Below, in pieces: positions 10,902 to 23,900 of a DNA stretch of 64,000 bases. Below the pieces are notes generated by a model that worked only from the letters and a program-made list of their open reading frames with translations, made no database searches and was not told the DNA's origin. The DNA comes from Siphonodentalium dalli. Its lineage: Eukaryota; Mollusca; Scaphopoda; Gadilida; Siphonodentaliidae. Where the stretch lies: the NCBI GenBank assembly GCA_032622095.1, contig CP136067.1:178596556-178660555 (forward strand), written 5' to 3'. How positions within the stretch are numbered: the first letter of the stretch is position 1; each line of letters opens with the position of its first letter. The translations under genes were made by a program, and so were the position numbers.

Positions 10902-11153
10902 TTAACCCTTTACCCAACAAAACGGCCAAAACCGGCCAAATAAAGCTTCAGCAGCCTAAAATATCTTCGGTCTCTCTCAATAGAACCATACAAATATGGA
11001 TATCATTGGAACCGGCTCTTTGACCACATTGTGATAGTTACAGTTATGCCCTGTGCCAATGCATTCTCTTATATATGCGAGTCGACCATATGTCGCCTCG
11101 TATATATAAGAGAATGCATTGGCCTAAAAAAAATATGTTGGGTAAAGGGTTAA
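10902..11153 (+). mobile_element. TTAA-flanked (piggyBac-like) MITE, one-hairpin deletion form
   Basis: TTAA then CCCTTTACCCAACA at the left, and TGTTGGGTAAAGGG then TTAA at the right: TIRs flanked by the tetranucleotide that piggyBac transposases duplicate. Inside is a GGCCAAAACCGGCC motif and one long hairpin (about 11050-11124). Full-length copies at 46809 and 56768 are 400 bp and have two hairpins; here the spacer and second hairpin are missing. Confidence 0.82.
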
Positions 11154-11499
11154 TAAGTAATAATAATATAATAATATAATAGTTTTTGTTTGAATTCATG
11201 AAACATCCCATTCGTTTCTGAAAATAAATATCTCATTTTCACCCGCGACTTGCATCTGCGAGTGAAAATTCGATATTTCTTTCCAGACACACGTGAGATA
11301 TTTCGGTATTCAAACCAAAACTGCAGGTTTTCTCAATGATAGACCAATTGCCGAAAAGAGTTTCCTACTTTAGTAAAACTTTTGGACTGAGAGTTATCAG
11401 TTAGAAAATTTCAGATAAATTCCAGATCTGATTCACTGAAATAAGACGACAATGTGTCTTTAAAGATAAAATGTATACTAATCCAACGAATCACACTGT

Positions 11500-11660
11500 C
11501 AAATTAGTATGCAGACTAAACACACATTAATTAGTATGCAGACTATACACACATAAATTAGTATGCAGAATATACACACACAAATTAGTATGCAGACTAT
11601 ACACACACAAATTAGTATGCAGACTATACACACAAATTAGTATGCAGACTATACACACAT
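11500..11660 (+). repeat. 27-bp minisatellite (ATTAGTATGCAGACTATACA)
   Basis: About six units with a 27-base period (one is 25). Because 27 is a multiple of three, the minus strand is open and gives a Cys/Leu-rich repeat peptide, which is a by-product of the array. Confidence 0.85.
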
Positions 11661-13439
11661 GTATCTTCACTGGAAGATTGTAGCAATCAAATAAGTTTGT
11701 CGAACATTTCAAACTCATCGGTTGTACCTACTCGGCGAACTCATCGTCTCAACTGCGCACAACTGTAAATATGGAATGGAAATCATAGTGCGCGAGCGAA
11801 CAATGATATATAATAGATTCGCTACATGTATATATGTATGTTGAGTAATTTTATTGGTGAAGAAAACGATGCATACTCAATTCGACATGGAACAGTTAGA
11901 TAAGCTCTGTACAAGGAATAAATATATATATCTTTAATTATCCTCCATTACTGAAGATTATATATGAACAAATGGCAAATAACATAGGTCGCTCCTCTCT
12001 CCATACAATTACAACACAATATTATAATAACAAGATAGTATATAAATTTGTTTAAATTTTGTTGTGTGTTACCAGATCCAGGTTCCATGTATGAGTTCAT
12101 TTGATTTTATTACTGAATATGGACATTAGAGAGATGCGTTAGTTAGTTTTGTAGCTTTGGGTACTAAAATTATGGTAAAGATGATACCACATATATGCCA
12201 CTTTTGGATTTCCCAACTGTATATGTGTACATACGACAATTACCACAGCAGGACATAAAGTCCCATGTAGCTCTGTCCCGATATAGTCGGATGAGTTATC
12301 AGTGACGTTTTATCATTCTGTATTTCAGTGCATAAGCATACAACAGGGTTTGCACCGATGTCCGCCATTAAAGATGTATTCTCCAGTCCAATATTTATGG
12401 AAACTCTCACTTCTTTGTCAGATTCTAATAAAATTTTGCAAAAGGCCGCTTGGCCACTCGTCCCTGAAATGGTGGCTTTGTTTGGCCGGTAGCTTTGTTT
12501 TTAGAAACGACACATTTGATCACGAGAACAATCAATGTATCAAACTTCGTTTCCAGTCGCCTGCGTTGCTATTACATCTAGCTTTATTTAATTGACCGGA
12601 CAGGACCCAACCAGTCGGTGTTAAAATCCGGATATCGTGACGCCCTAGACCCAAGTTGGATTTATCAAATAATAATCAAGTTAACAACTGACCAACAAAA
12701 TAGTCATTAATTTTTAAGTCGAAAATGGGCATATCTCAGTCGGAAATGATCGGAGATATAAATATTGAAAATATATTAATATATTCTTTTTGAAAGTCGG
12801 CACCTAGTCATCAAACTTGTGTTGATCCGGATCAGACAATATGGGACAGTCTTGATTCCCAAAATTTTACTACGGTTGCAGTCTAAATCGTAAATTTCAG
12901 TCTTGACGCACAGTCGTGACAGATCGGTCAGGACATCTTTAAGGATACTGCCAAATGAACTTATGGTTCAGACTGCACACTCTACGTCAGCGAACTTGTG
13001 TTGATACGTATTAGACAATAATGGACAGTCTTCATGCAGTTCCACGATACTCTGCGCGACGCCCAATTTGATGCTGATAGCTATAGTCGCCTTTCGGAGA
13101 ACAGATTCTGCCACCACCACGTAAATCATAACCATCCACAGGCACACCTGAAATTGTAAGAATGTCGGTTCGATTTAGTGATTGATAGGCTTTTTATAAT
13201 ATGTACATATTACTTAACTAATATGAGAATACATAATCAAGTGTTCTTATTGTAAGAACATATTAAACTAAATACCCCTCCCCTAATATTATCGTGGATA
13301 TCTTCAGGTGTGGTAATCATAATTCGATCAGATAATCTCCTATGAGACCAACATATCTTATAAATAATTATATTGTGGGTACATGAGTAGTGTATATGAA
13401 TATCTAATTCGTATACTCTATAGAATTAAAGGTATTGTA

Positions 13440-13650
13440 AGTCATACTAAGCAAACTATTTCTAGGCAGATGGTTATAGTAAGCAAACTATTTCTAGGCA
13501 GATGGTATAGTAAGCAAACTATTTATAGGCAGATGGTTATAGTAAGCAAACTATTTCTAGGCAGATGATATAGTAAGCAAACTATTTCTAGGCAGATGGT
13601 ATAGTAAAGCAAACTATTTCTAGGCAGATGATATAGTCAGACTAACTAGT
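13440..13650 (+). repeat. ~31-bp minisatellite (GCAAACTATTTCTAGGCAGA), copy A
   Basis: Six or so units with a 30-32 base period. The corresponding arrays are 19391-19600 in copy B and 32838-32975 (inverted) in the right palindrome arm. The related CTATTTCTAGG and CAATTTCTAGG motifs recur around 14086-14140. Confidence 0.85.
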
Positions 13651-15914
13651 AACTATTTGAAGGATAAGTACGCACGATTGAATACATGTATTGATATATA
13701 GGTTAGTTATGATAGGTTAGTAAAATAATAGTCCTAAATGAGATGAATTATTCGCTAGTGAATAACCTCGTGCATGTAAAAAACCACAAGGCTAAAACAC
13801 ATGGAATATTTGTTAGTGTCGGAACTTTGTCTTCTTTATTGTAGATTTGTAGGTAACACTATTCGATCTCATAAAACTCGATATTACAGAGTCTCGTAGA
13901 AAACGAAATGTGGAACCCAACACTTTAGTTCATTTAATGAATATAAATGGTATAAATAAATCTTAGTATACAAACAGATATCAAAAAACATAATCAAATC
14001 AATCTTTTGTTAAGATATGGACAGTCTGGTCTCCCCGTCGAAATATCTTCTGGCAAAAATGTGTCAATATTTAAAGTCAGACTAACTATTTCTAGGTTTT
14101 TGTTTAAATACCTCTTCTAGGCTATACTCAAACAAACAATTTCTAGGTTATTCAAACATTTCCAAAAATATACTGAGTAAATCTACAAATATTAATTGGA
14201 ATATAAAGAACAGAGTTAGCTCCCCTGTGCATTTGAATAATCTGTTTTATTAAGTTCAATATAGATGTTAAACGATTGATATATGTTAATGAATGATACA
14301 GTGATATATTCGTTAGCGAATAAACCTATGCATGTAAAACCACAGGTCTAAACACATTGAACTTTTTTAGGAACGTTCTTCTGTAGATTAGTAGGCAACA
14401 CCAACGTTAATTCATAATCTATAGTATTTTAGGAAAGAAAACTGGAACAAATAGTAACTATTTTCGGTTTATATCAAGACAACGTATTTCAATTCCAACA
14501 CAAATTCAATATTTCAGAAAAATAAAAAAAATCTCTCTTTTAATGAAATATGTAAAAGCACGATAAAGCAATTAAAACACAATTTAAGTCACATTTTCGT
14601 CAACAAAATTGAAGTTATATGTTATAATGCGTCAAAAAAATATGAGAATCCTTAATCAAATATCTCAATTGAAAGCCGAAAAAAAACAAAACAATTTAAA
14701 TGTTAACTTTATCTGTTTCGCTCGCAAGCATCAAAAGTCCCTATTTACTACCACAATAATTGTAAAAGACAATAAATGTTTTGTCTTTAATAAAAAAAAT
14801 GTAAAAATATTATAATCTTAGGAAAACACTAATGTTTTCGTCAACAAAATTCAAGCACAAACTTTATATGTCAATAAAATAATATGAAAATTCAATAAAA
14901 CTTTAATCAATTTAGTGCTAAATTGTTGAAAAAATGTTGACTGTTGACGCAATCAACTGATATTCCAAATGTTTTTACTCTGCCTCAATTTTACCTATGC
15001 GAATGTATCTGTTTATATAAGGAAAATTCATTCTATCTTTAGTCCCAAGCAAATGATGTCATTCGAGGAATCTTTCTTTAAGTCGAATAATCTACCAACA
15101 TATATCACAAAACATGATGAGGTCTTCGTCGAGAATTCATGTCCGACTCTGTTTAACATAACAAAACTTACTTACTCATCAAAGAACAGATAATCCATCG
15201 AAGTACATGTACTGTCTCAATTTTACCTATCCGAATGTATCTGTTTATATAAAAAAAACATTCATTCTATCTTTACTCTCAACAAAATGATGTCATACGA
15301 CCCAAGTCGAATAATCTAATATCATTCGTCGAGAATTCATGTCGAGCTCTAGTTATATACAGTAACACATTAATTTACTCAATCTATCTATAGTCACAAA
15401 AAGTGAAGTCGAGCTATCTTGTTAAATGTCCTCGTATGCCTATCATAATGTACCCTCCCATTTTATCCGACGACATGGATAATATAATTCATGTCGACAT
15501 ATATCTGTACAAGGCGACTAATTTATTCAACTAGGCTACCTAGCTTGGCTCATATTTCAAAGAACGCATTCGTTAACGACCCGTCCTTACAAACCCAGTA
15601 ATATAAATTACACCTGTCAAGTCGCTTATTTGAAGATCAACTTACCTTACGATAAACATTCCAAACATTCCAATTATAATATATAAGCCAGGTAAATGGC
15701 CTATAAAGTCACGGAGTTAAATCGCCAGGTGAGTTTAGTTAAATTATGTTTTCAGATAACTTTAAATTAATTCATATCTTATTCAAGCTATGTTCTGTAT
15801 AATTTAAAACGATAAATTAGAATCAAGTTTGTATATTTATCGGAGCAAAACATATTGAGGAAGTTTGAAGCAGTTGTCTTAAAGTGACACTAAGATTTAT
15901 TTTCTTATTTGCAC

Positions 15915-16487
15915 ACAGTATACTTTGTTTAAACCAGATGTCTTAAAATGGCACTAAGATTTATTTTATTATTTTATCCATCTATTTATAAACAAGATGT
16001 CTTAAAAGGGCACTAAGATTTCATTTTATAATTTCAATACCAAAAGTGTTTGAATATCACAGAACAAAAATTGTAATAATTTTACCCCAAAATTGTTAAT
16101 AAATAGGTCTTATTCATATCATAATTCTTAAAAGGACGCTAATAATTTAACTTAAATATGGTTGAACATTTATCGATAAAGAGCGTTTATTATCTGTTTG
16201 TATGCAACTCTTTCAATCCCTAGTAATATTTGGAAACAGTATACTTTGTTCACATCAGATGTCTTAGAATGGCAATAAGTTTTATTTTATTATCTCACAC
16301 TATTTATAAACAAGATGTCTTAAAAGGGCACTAAGATTTCATTTTATAATTTCAATACCAAAAGTGTTTCAATATCACAGCAAAAAAAAAATTGGAATAA
16401 TTTTACCTCAGAATTGTTAATAAATAGGTCTTATTCATATCATAATTCTTAAAAGGGTGCTAATACTTTAACTTAAATATGGTTGGA
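15915..16487 (+). repeat. 321-bp tandem repeat array, copy A (about 2 monomers)
   Basis: Monomers start at CAGTATACTTTG (15915, 16237). The array is cut off at the junction with copy B. Confidence 0.85.
16176..16190 (+). repeat. ATAAAGAGCGTTTAT motif in the copy A array
   Basis: Exact 15-mer within a 321-bp monomer. Counterparts lie at 22258-22272 (exact) and in each following monomer as TTAAAGAGCGTTTAT. Confidence 0.7.
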
Positions 16488-16580
16488 ATTTCGACTCATT
16501 AGAGGTCATCTATTTATTATATACTTGTCTATAACATAACGGAAAATCACCGTAACGAATATCTTCGTATGTATCTCTTA

Positions 16581-16686
16581 GAAGCCACAGTGAAATACGA
16601 TTTTGTTATTTCACTGTAACTTTCGTTATTTCACTGTAGCTTTAGTTATTCCATTACAGCTTTCGTTAGTTCATTGTAACTTGCCG
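16581..16686 (+). repeat. ~23-bp minisatellite, copy B
   Basis: Counterpart of 10630-10735, with the same number of units. Confidence 0.72.
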
Positions 16687-16852
16687 AATGCCATCATGAC
16701 GTCATGATTTTGCGATTGAAAGCGGTTTGCTACTTATCAATTGCTTGGTGTAAGAAATTTGGTTCAATCAGATCCATGTTGCTTTCTAAATACTGTTCAA
16801 TTTGTTGTGCTATTAAAAGTGAAAATGCCGCATAATTTAGCAACTATGAGCA

Positions 16853-17104
16853 TTAACCCTTTACCCAACAAAACGGCCAAAACCGGCCAAATAAAGCTTC
16901 AGCAGCCTAAAATATCTTCGGTCTCTCTCAATAGAACCATACAGATATGGATATCATTGGAACCGGCTCTTTGACCACATTGTGATAGTTACAGTTATGC
17001 CCTGTGCCAATGCATTCTCTTATATATGCGAGTCGACCATATGTCGCCTCGTATATATAAGAGAATGCATTGGCCTAAAAAAAATATGTTGGGTAAAGGG
17101 TTAA
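16853..17104 (+). mobile_element. TTAA-flanked MITE, copy inside unit B
   Basis: Counterpart of 10902-11153, carried along by the 6-kb duplication, with the same one-hairpin structure. It was therefore inserted and truncated before the duplication. Confidence 0.82.
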
Positions 17105-17450
17105 TAAGTAATAATAATATAATAATATAATAGTTTTTGTTTGAATTCATGAAACATCCCATTCGTTTCTGAAAATAAATATCTCATTTTCACCCGCGAC
17201 TTGCATCTGCGAGTGAAAATTCGATATTTCTTTCCAGACACACGTGAGATATTTCGGTATTCATACCAAAACTGCAGGTTTTCTCAATGATAGACCAATT
17301 GCCGAAAAGAGTTTCCTACTTTAGTAAAACTTTTGGACTGAGAGTTATCAGTTAGAAAATTTCAGATAAATTCCAGATCTGATTCACTGAAATAAGACGA
17401 CAATGTGTCTTTAAAGATAAAATGTATACTAATCCAACGAATCACACTGT

Positions 17451-17611
17451 CAAATTAGTATGCAGACTAAACACACATTAATTAATATGCAGAATATACA
17501 CACATAAATTAGTATGCAGAATATACACACACAAATTAGTATGCAGACTATACACACACAAATTAGTATGCAGACTATACACACAAATTAGTATGCAGAC
17601 TATACACACAT
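17451..17611 (+). repeat. 27-bp minisatellite, copy B
   Basis: Counterpart of 11500-11660, with a few unit-level substitutions. Confidence 0.85.
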
Positions 17612-19390
17612 GTATCTTCACTGGAAGATTGTAGCAATCAAATAAGTTTGTCGAACATTTCAAACTCATCGGTTGTACCTACTCGGCGAACTCATCGTCT
17701 CAACTGCGCATAACTGTAAATATGGAATGGAAATCATAGTGCGCGAGCGAACAATGATATATAATAGATTCGCTACATGTATATATGTATGTTGAGTAAT
17801 TTTATTGGTGAAGAAAACGATGCATACTCAATTCGACATGGAACAGTTAGATAAGCTCTGTACAAGGAATAAATATATATATCTTTAATTATCCTCCATT
17901 ACTGAAGATTATATATGAACAAATGGCAAATAACATAGGTCGCTCCTCTCTCCATACAATTACAACACAATATTATAATAACAAGATAGTATATAAATTT
18001 GTTTAAATTTTGTTGTGTGTTACCAGATCCAGGTTCCATGTATGAGTTCATTTGATTTTATTACTGAATATGGACATTAGAGAGATGCGTTAGTTAGTTT
18101 TGTAGCTTTGGGTACTAAAATTATGGTAAAGATGATACCACATATATGCCACTTTTGGATTTCCCAACTGTATATGTGTACATACGACAATTACCACAGC
18201 AGGACATAAAGTCCCATGTAGCTCTGTCCCGATATAGTCGGATGAGTTATCAGTGACGTTTTATCATTCTGTATTTCAGTGCATAAGCATACAACAGGGT
18301 TTGCACCGATGTCCGCCATTAAAGATGTATTCTCCAGTCCAATATTTATGGAAACTCTCACTTCTTTGTCAGATTCTAATAAAATTTTGCAAAAGGCCGC
18401 TTGGCCACTCGTCCCTGAAATGGTGGCTTTGTTTGGCCGGTAGCTTTGTTTTTAGAAACGACACATTTGATCACGAGAACAATCAATGTATCAAACTTCG
18501 TTTCCAGTCGCCTGCGTTGCTATTACATCTAGCTTTATTTAATTGACCGGACAGGACCCAACCAGTCGGTGTTAAAATCCGGATATCGTGACGCCCTAGA
18601 CCCAAGTTGGATTTATCAAATAATAATCAAGTTAACAACTGACCAACAAAATAGTCATTAATTTTTAAGTCGAAAATGGGCATATCTCAGTCGGAAATGA
18701 TCGGAGATATAAATATTGAAAATATATTAATATATTCTTTTTGAAAGTCGGCACCTAGTCATCAAACTTGTGTTGATCCGGATCAGACAATATGGGACAG
18801 TCTTGATTCCCAAAATTTTACTACGGTTGCAGTCTAAATCGTAAATTTCAGTCTTGACGCACAGTCGTGACAGATCGGTCAGGACATCTTTAAGGATACT
18901 GCCAAATGAACTTATGGTTCAGACTGCACACTCTACGTCAGCGAACTTGTGTTGATACGTATTAGACAATAATGGACAGTCTTCATGCAGTTCCACGATA
19001 CTCTGCGCGACGCCCAATTTGATGCTGATAGCTATAGTCGCCTTTCGGAGAACAGATTCTGCCACCACCACGTAAATCATAACCATCCACAGGCACACCT
19101 GAAATTGTAAGAATGTCGGTTCGATTTAGTGATTGATAGGCTTTTTATAATATGTACATATTACTTAACTAATATGAGAATACATAATCAAGTGTTCTTA
19201 TTGTAAGAACATATTAAACTAAATACCCCTCCCCTAATATTATCGTGGATATCTTCAGGTGTGGTAATCATAATTCGATCAGATAATCTCCTATGAGACC
19301 AACATATCTTATAAATAATTATATTGTGGGTACATGAGTAGTGTATATGAATATCTAATTCGTATACTCTATAGAATTAAAGGTATTGTA

Positions 19391-19600
19391 AGTCATACTA
19401 AGCAAACTATTTCTAGGCAGATGGTTATAGTAAGCAAACTATTTCTAGGCAGATGGTATAGTAAGCAAACTATTTCTAGGCAGATGGTTATAGTAAGCAA
19501 ACTATTTCTAGGCAGATGGTATAGTAAGCAAACTATTTCTAGGCAGATGGTATAGTAAAGCAAACTATTTCTAGGCAGATGATATAGTCAGACTAACTAG
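19391..19600 (+). repeat. ~31-bp minisatellite, copy B
   Basis: About six units; matches 13440-13650. Confidence 0.85.
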
Positions 19601-20352
19601 TAACTATTTGAAGGATAAGTACGCACGATTGAATACATGTATTGATATATAGGTTAGTTATGATAGGTTAGTAAAATAATAGTCCTAAATGAGATGAATT
19701 ATTCGCTAGTGAATAACCTCGTGCATGTAAAAAACCACAAGGCTAAAACACATGGAATATTTGTTAGTGTCGGAACTTTGTCTTCTTTATTGTAGATTTG
19801 TAGGTAACACTATTCGATCTCATAAAACTCGATATTACAGAGTCTCGTAGAAAACGAAATGTGGAACCCAACACTTTAGTTCATTTAATGAATATAAATG
19901 GTATAAATAAATCTTAGTATACAAACAGATATCAAAAAACATAATCAAATCAATCTTTTGTTAAGATATGGACAGTCTGGTCTCCCCGTCGAAATATCTT
20001 CTGGCAAAAATGTGTCAATATTTAAAGTCAGACTAACTATTTCTAGGTTTGTGTTTAAATACCTCTTCTAGGCTATACTCAAACAAACAATTTCTAGGTT
20101 ATTCAAACATTTCCAAAAATATACTGAGTAAATCTACAAATATTAATTGGAATATAAAGAACAGAGTTAGCTCCCCTGTGCATTTGAATAATCTGTTTTA
20201 TTAAGTTCAATATAGATGTTAAACGATTGATATATGTTAATGAATGATACAGTGATATATTCGTTAGCGAATAAACCTATGCATGTAAAACCACAGGTCT
20301 AAACACATTGAACTTTTTTAGGAACGTTCTTCTGTAGATTAGTAGGCAACAC

Positions 20353-20501
20353 ATTTGTATAACCATGTATAACCATTATCGGTTCCTTTAAACATTTTGA
20401 ATGATGGAAATATATTCAAATCAATCAACTTATGTTGGAATATATAAAAATATGTGTATCAAGCATGTTAAATTGTGAATAATTAGTTATTTATATCACA
20501 C
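20353..20501 (+). mobile_element. 149-bp presence/absence block in copy B
   Basis: Absent at the equivalent point of copy A (near 14400) but present, inverted, in the right arm (about 31937-32085). ACAC occurs once in A and on both sides here. That fits either an insertion with a 4-bp target duplication or a microhomology deletion in A. Confidence 0.65.
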
Positions 20502-22015
20502 CAACGTTAATTCATAATCTATAGTATTTTAGGAAAGAAAACTGGAACAAATAGTAACTATTTTCGGTTTATATCAAGACAACGTATTTCAATTCCAACA
20601 CAAATTCAATATTTCAGAAAAATAAAAAAAATCTCTCTTTTAATGAAATATGTAAAAGCACGATAAAGCAATTAAAACACAATTTAAGTCACATTTTCGT
20701 CAACAAAATTGAAGTTATATGTTATAATGCGTCAAAAAAATATGAGAATCCTTAATCAAATATCTCAATTGAAAGCCGAAAAAAAACAAAACAATTTAAA
20801 TGTTAACTTTATCTGTTTCGCTCGCAAGCATCAAAAGTCCCTATTTACTACCACAATAATTGTAAAAGACAATAAATGTTTTGTCTTTAATAAAAAAAAT
20901 GTAAAAATATTATAATCTTAGGAAAACACTAATGTTTTCGCCAACAAAATTCAAGCACAAACTTTATATGTCAATAAAATAATATGAAAATTCAATAAAA
21001 CTTTAATCAATTTAGTGCTAAATTGTTGAAAAAATGTTGACTGTTGACGCAATCAACTGATATTCCAAATGTTTTTACTCTGCCTCAATTTTACCTATGC
21101 GAATGTATCTGTTTATATAAGGAAAATTCATTCTATCTTTAGTCCCAAGCAAATGATGTCATTCGAGGAATCTTTCTTTAAGTCGAATAATCTACCAACA
21201 TATATCACAAAACATGATGAGGTCTTCGTCGAGAATTCATGTCCGACTCTGTTTAACATAACAAGACTTACTTACTCATCAAAGAACAGATAATCCATCG
21301 AAGTACATGTACTGTCTCAATTTTACCTATCCGAATGTATCTGTTTATATAAAAAAAACATTCATTCTATCTTTACTCTCAACAAAATGATGTCATACGA
21401 CCCAAGTCGAATAATCTAATATCATTCGTCGAGAATTCATGTCGAGCTCTAGTTATATACAGTAACACATTAATTTACTCAATCTATCTATAGTCACAAA
21501 AAGTGAAGTCGAGCTATCTTGTTAAATGTCCTCGTATGCCTATCATAATGTACCCTCCCATTTTATCCGACGACATGGATAATATAATTCATGTCGACAT
21601 ATATCTGTACAAGGCGACTAATTTATTCAACTAGGCTACCTAGCTTGGCTCATATTTCAAAGAACGCATTCGTTAACGACCCGTCCTTACAAACCCAGTA
21701 ATATAAATTACACCTGTCAAGTCGCTTATTTGAAGATCAACTTACCTTACGATAAACATTCCAAACATTCCAATTATAATATATAAGCCAGGTAAATGGC
21801 CTATAAAGTCACGGAGTTAAATCGCCAGGTGAGTTTAGTTAAATTATGTTTTCAGATAACTTTAAATTAATTCATATCTTATTCAAGCTATGTTCTGTAT
21901 AATTTAAAACGATAAATTAGAATCAAGTTTGTATATTTATCGGAGCAAAACATATTGAGGAAGTTTGAAGCAGTTGTCTTAAAGTGACACTAAGATTTAT
22001 TTTCTTATTTGCACA

Positions 22016-23900
22016 CAGTATACTTTGTTTAAACCAGATGTCTTAAAATGGCACTAAGATTTATTGTATTATTTTATCCATCTATTTATAAACAAGATGT
22101 CTTAAAAGGGCACTAAGATTTCATTTTATAATTTCAATACCAAAAACAAAAATTGTAATAATTTTACCCCAAAATTGTTAATAAATAGGTCTTATTCATA
22201 TCATAATTCTTAAAAGGACGCTAATAATTTAACTTAAATATGGTTGAACATTTATCGATAAAGAGCGTTTATTATCTGTTTGTATGCAACTCTTTCAATC
22301 CCTAGTAATATTTGGAAACAGTATACTTTGTTCACATCAGATGTCTTAGAATGGCAATAAGTTTTATTTTATTATCTCACACTATTTATAAACAAGATGT
22401 CTTAAAAGGGCACTAAGATTTCATTTTATAATTTCAATACCAAAAGTGTTTCAATATCACAGCAAAAAAAAAATTGGAATAATTTTACCTCAGAATTGTT
22501 AATAAATAGGTCTTATTCATATCATAATTCTCAAAAGGGTGCTAATACTTTAACTTAAATATGGTTGGAAATTTATCGTTAAAGAGCGTTTATTATCTGC
22601 TTGTATGCAACTCTTTCAATCCCTTGTAATATTTGGAAACAGTATACTTTGTTTAAACCAGATGTCTTAAAATGGCACTAAGATTTATTTTATTATCTCA
22701 CACTATTTATAAACAAGATGTCTTAAAAGGGCACTAAGATTTCATTTTATAATTTCAATACCAAAAGTGTTTCAATATCACATCCAAAAAAAAAATTGGA
22801 ATAATTTTACCTCAGAATTGTTAATAAATAAGTCTTCTTCACATCTTAATTCTTAAAAGGGTGCTAATAATTTAACTCAAATATGGTTGAAAAATTATCG
22901 TTAAAGAGCGTTTATTATCTGCTTGTATGCAACTCTTTCAATCTCTCGTAATATTTGGAAACAGTATACTTTGTTTAAACCAGATGTCTTAAAATGGCAC
23001 TAAGATTTATTTTATTATCTCACACTATTTATAAACAAGATGTCTTAAAAGGGCACTAAGATTTCATTTTATAATTTCAATACCAAAAGTGTTTCAATAT
23101 CACATGCAAAAAAAAATTGGAATAATTTTACCTCAGAATTGTTAATAAATAAGTCTTCTTCACATCTTAATTCTTAAAAGGGTGCTAATAATTTAACTCA
23201 AATATGGTTGAAAAATTATCGTTAAAGAGCGTTTATTATCTGCTTGTATGCAACTCTTTCAATCCCTCGTAATATTTGGATACAGTATACTTTGTTTAAA
23301 CCAGATGTCTTAAAATGGCACTAAGATTTATTTTAATATCTCACACTATTTATAAACAAGATGTCTTAAAAGGGCACTAAGATTTCATTTTATAATTTCA
23401 ATACCAAAAGTGTTTCAATATCACATGAAAAACAAATTTGGAATAATTTTACCTCAGAATTGTTAATAAATAAGTCTACTTCACATCTTAATTCTTAAAA
23501 GGGTGCTAATAATTTAACTCAAATATGGTTGAAAAATTATCGTTAAAGAGCGTTTATTATCTGCTTGTATTCAACTCTTTCAATCCCTCGTAATATTTGG
23601 ATACAGTATACTTTGTTTAAACCAGATGTCTTAGAATGGCACTAAGATTTATTTTATTATCTCACACTATTTATAAACAAGATGTCTTAAAAGGGCACTA
23701 AGATTTCATTTTATAATTTCAATACCAAAAGTGTTTCAATATCACAGCAAAAAAAAAATTGGAATAATTTTACCTCAGAATTGTTAATAAATAAGTCTTC
23801 TTCACATCATAATTCTTAAAAGGGCGCTAATAATTTAACTTAAATATGGTTGAAAATTTATCGTTAAAGAGCGTGTATTATCTGTTTGTATGCAACTCTT
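22016..23900 (+). repeat. 321-bp tandem repeat array, left palindrome arm (about 6 monomers)
   Basis: Monomers start at 22016, 22319, 22640, 22962, 23283 and 23604; spacing is 303, then 321-322. Each monomer contains two related sub-blocks, AGATGTCTTAAAATGGCACT and AGATGTCTTAAAAGGGCACT, a third decayed one (TTCTTAAAAGGGTGCTAA), and one GTTAAAGAGCGTTTAT or variant. It is non-coding. Confidence 0.9.

Larger units (their letters stand above)
10537..16487 (+). repeat. Large duplicated unit, copy A (5951 bp)
   Basis: Near-identical direct repeat of the sequence starting at 16488; corresponding points are offset by 5951 up to about 14390 and by 6100 after the 149-bp presence/absence site. It contains a 23-bp minisatellite, a TTAA-type MITE, 27-bp and 31-bp minisatellites and two monomers of a 321-bp array. 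No gene is supported: short frames repeated between copies arise from the MITE and minisatellites. The unit ends inside the 321-bp array. Confidence 0.93.
16488..22566 (+). repeat. Large duplicated unit, copy B
   Basis: Direct tandem copy of 10537-16487, immediately adjacent. It differs by scattered substitutions, a 149-bp block at 20353-20501 absent from A, a 17-bp loss near 22146, and minisatellite copy number. From about 19330 rightwards it also forms the left arm of the palindrome centred at 26371. Confidence 0.93.

Noticed and set aside
10790-11023. 77-codon frame repeated at 16741
   Set aside because: Most of it lies in the TTAA MITE and its duplicate; identity between copies reflects the 6-kb duplication, not selection.
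12302-12595. 97-codon frame conserved at 18253
   Set aside because: It is identical because the duplication is recent; no domain, no splice sites, and it is absent from the inverted arm.
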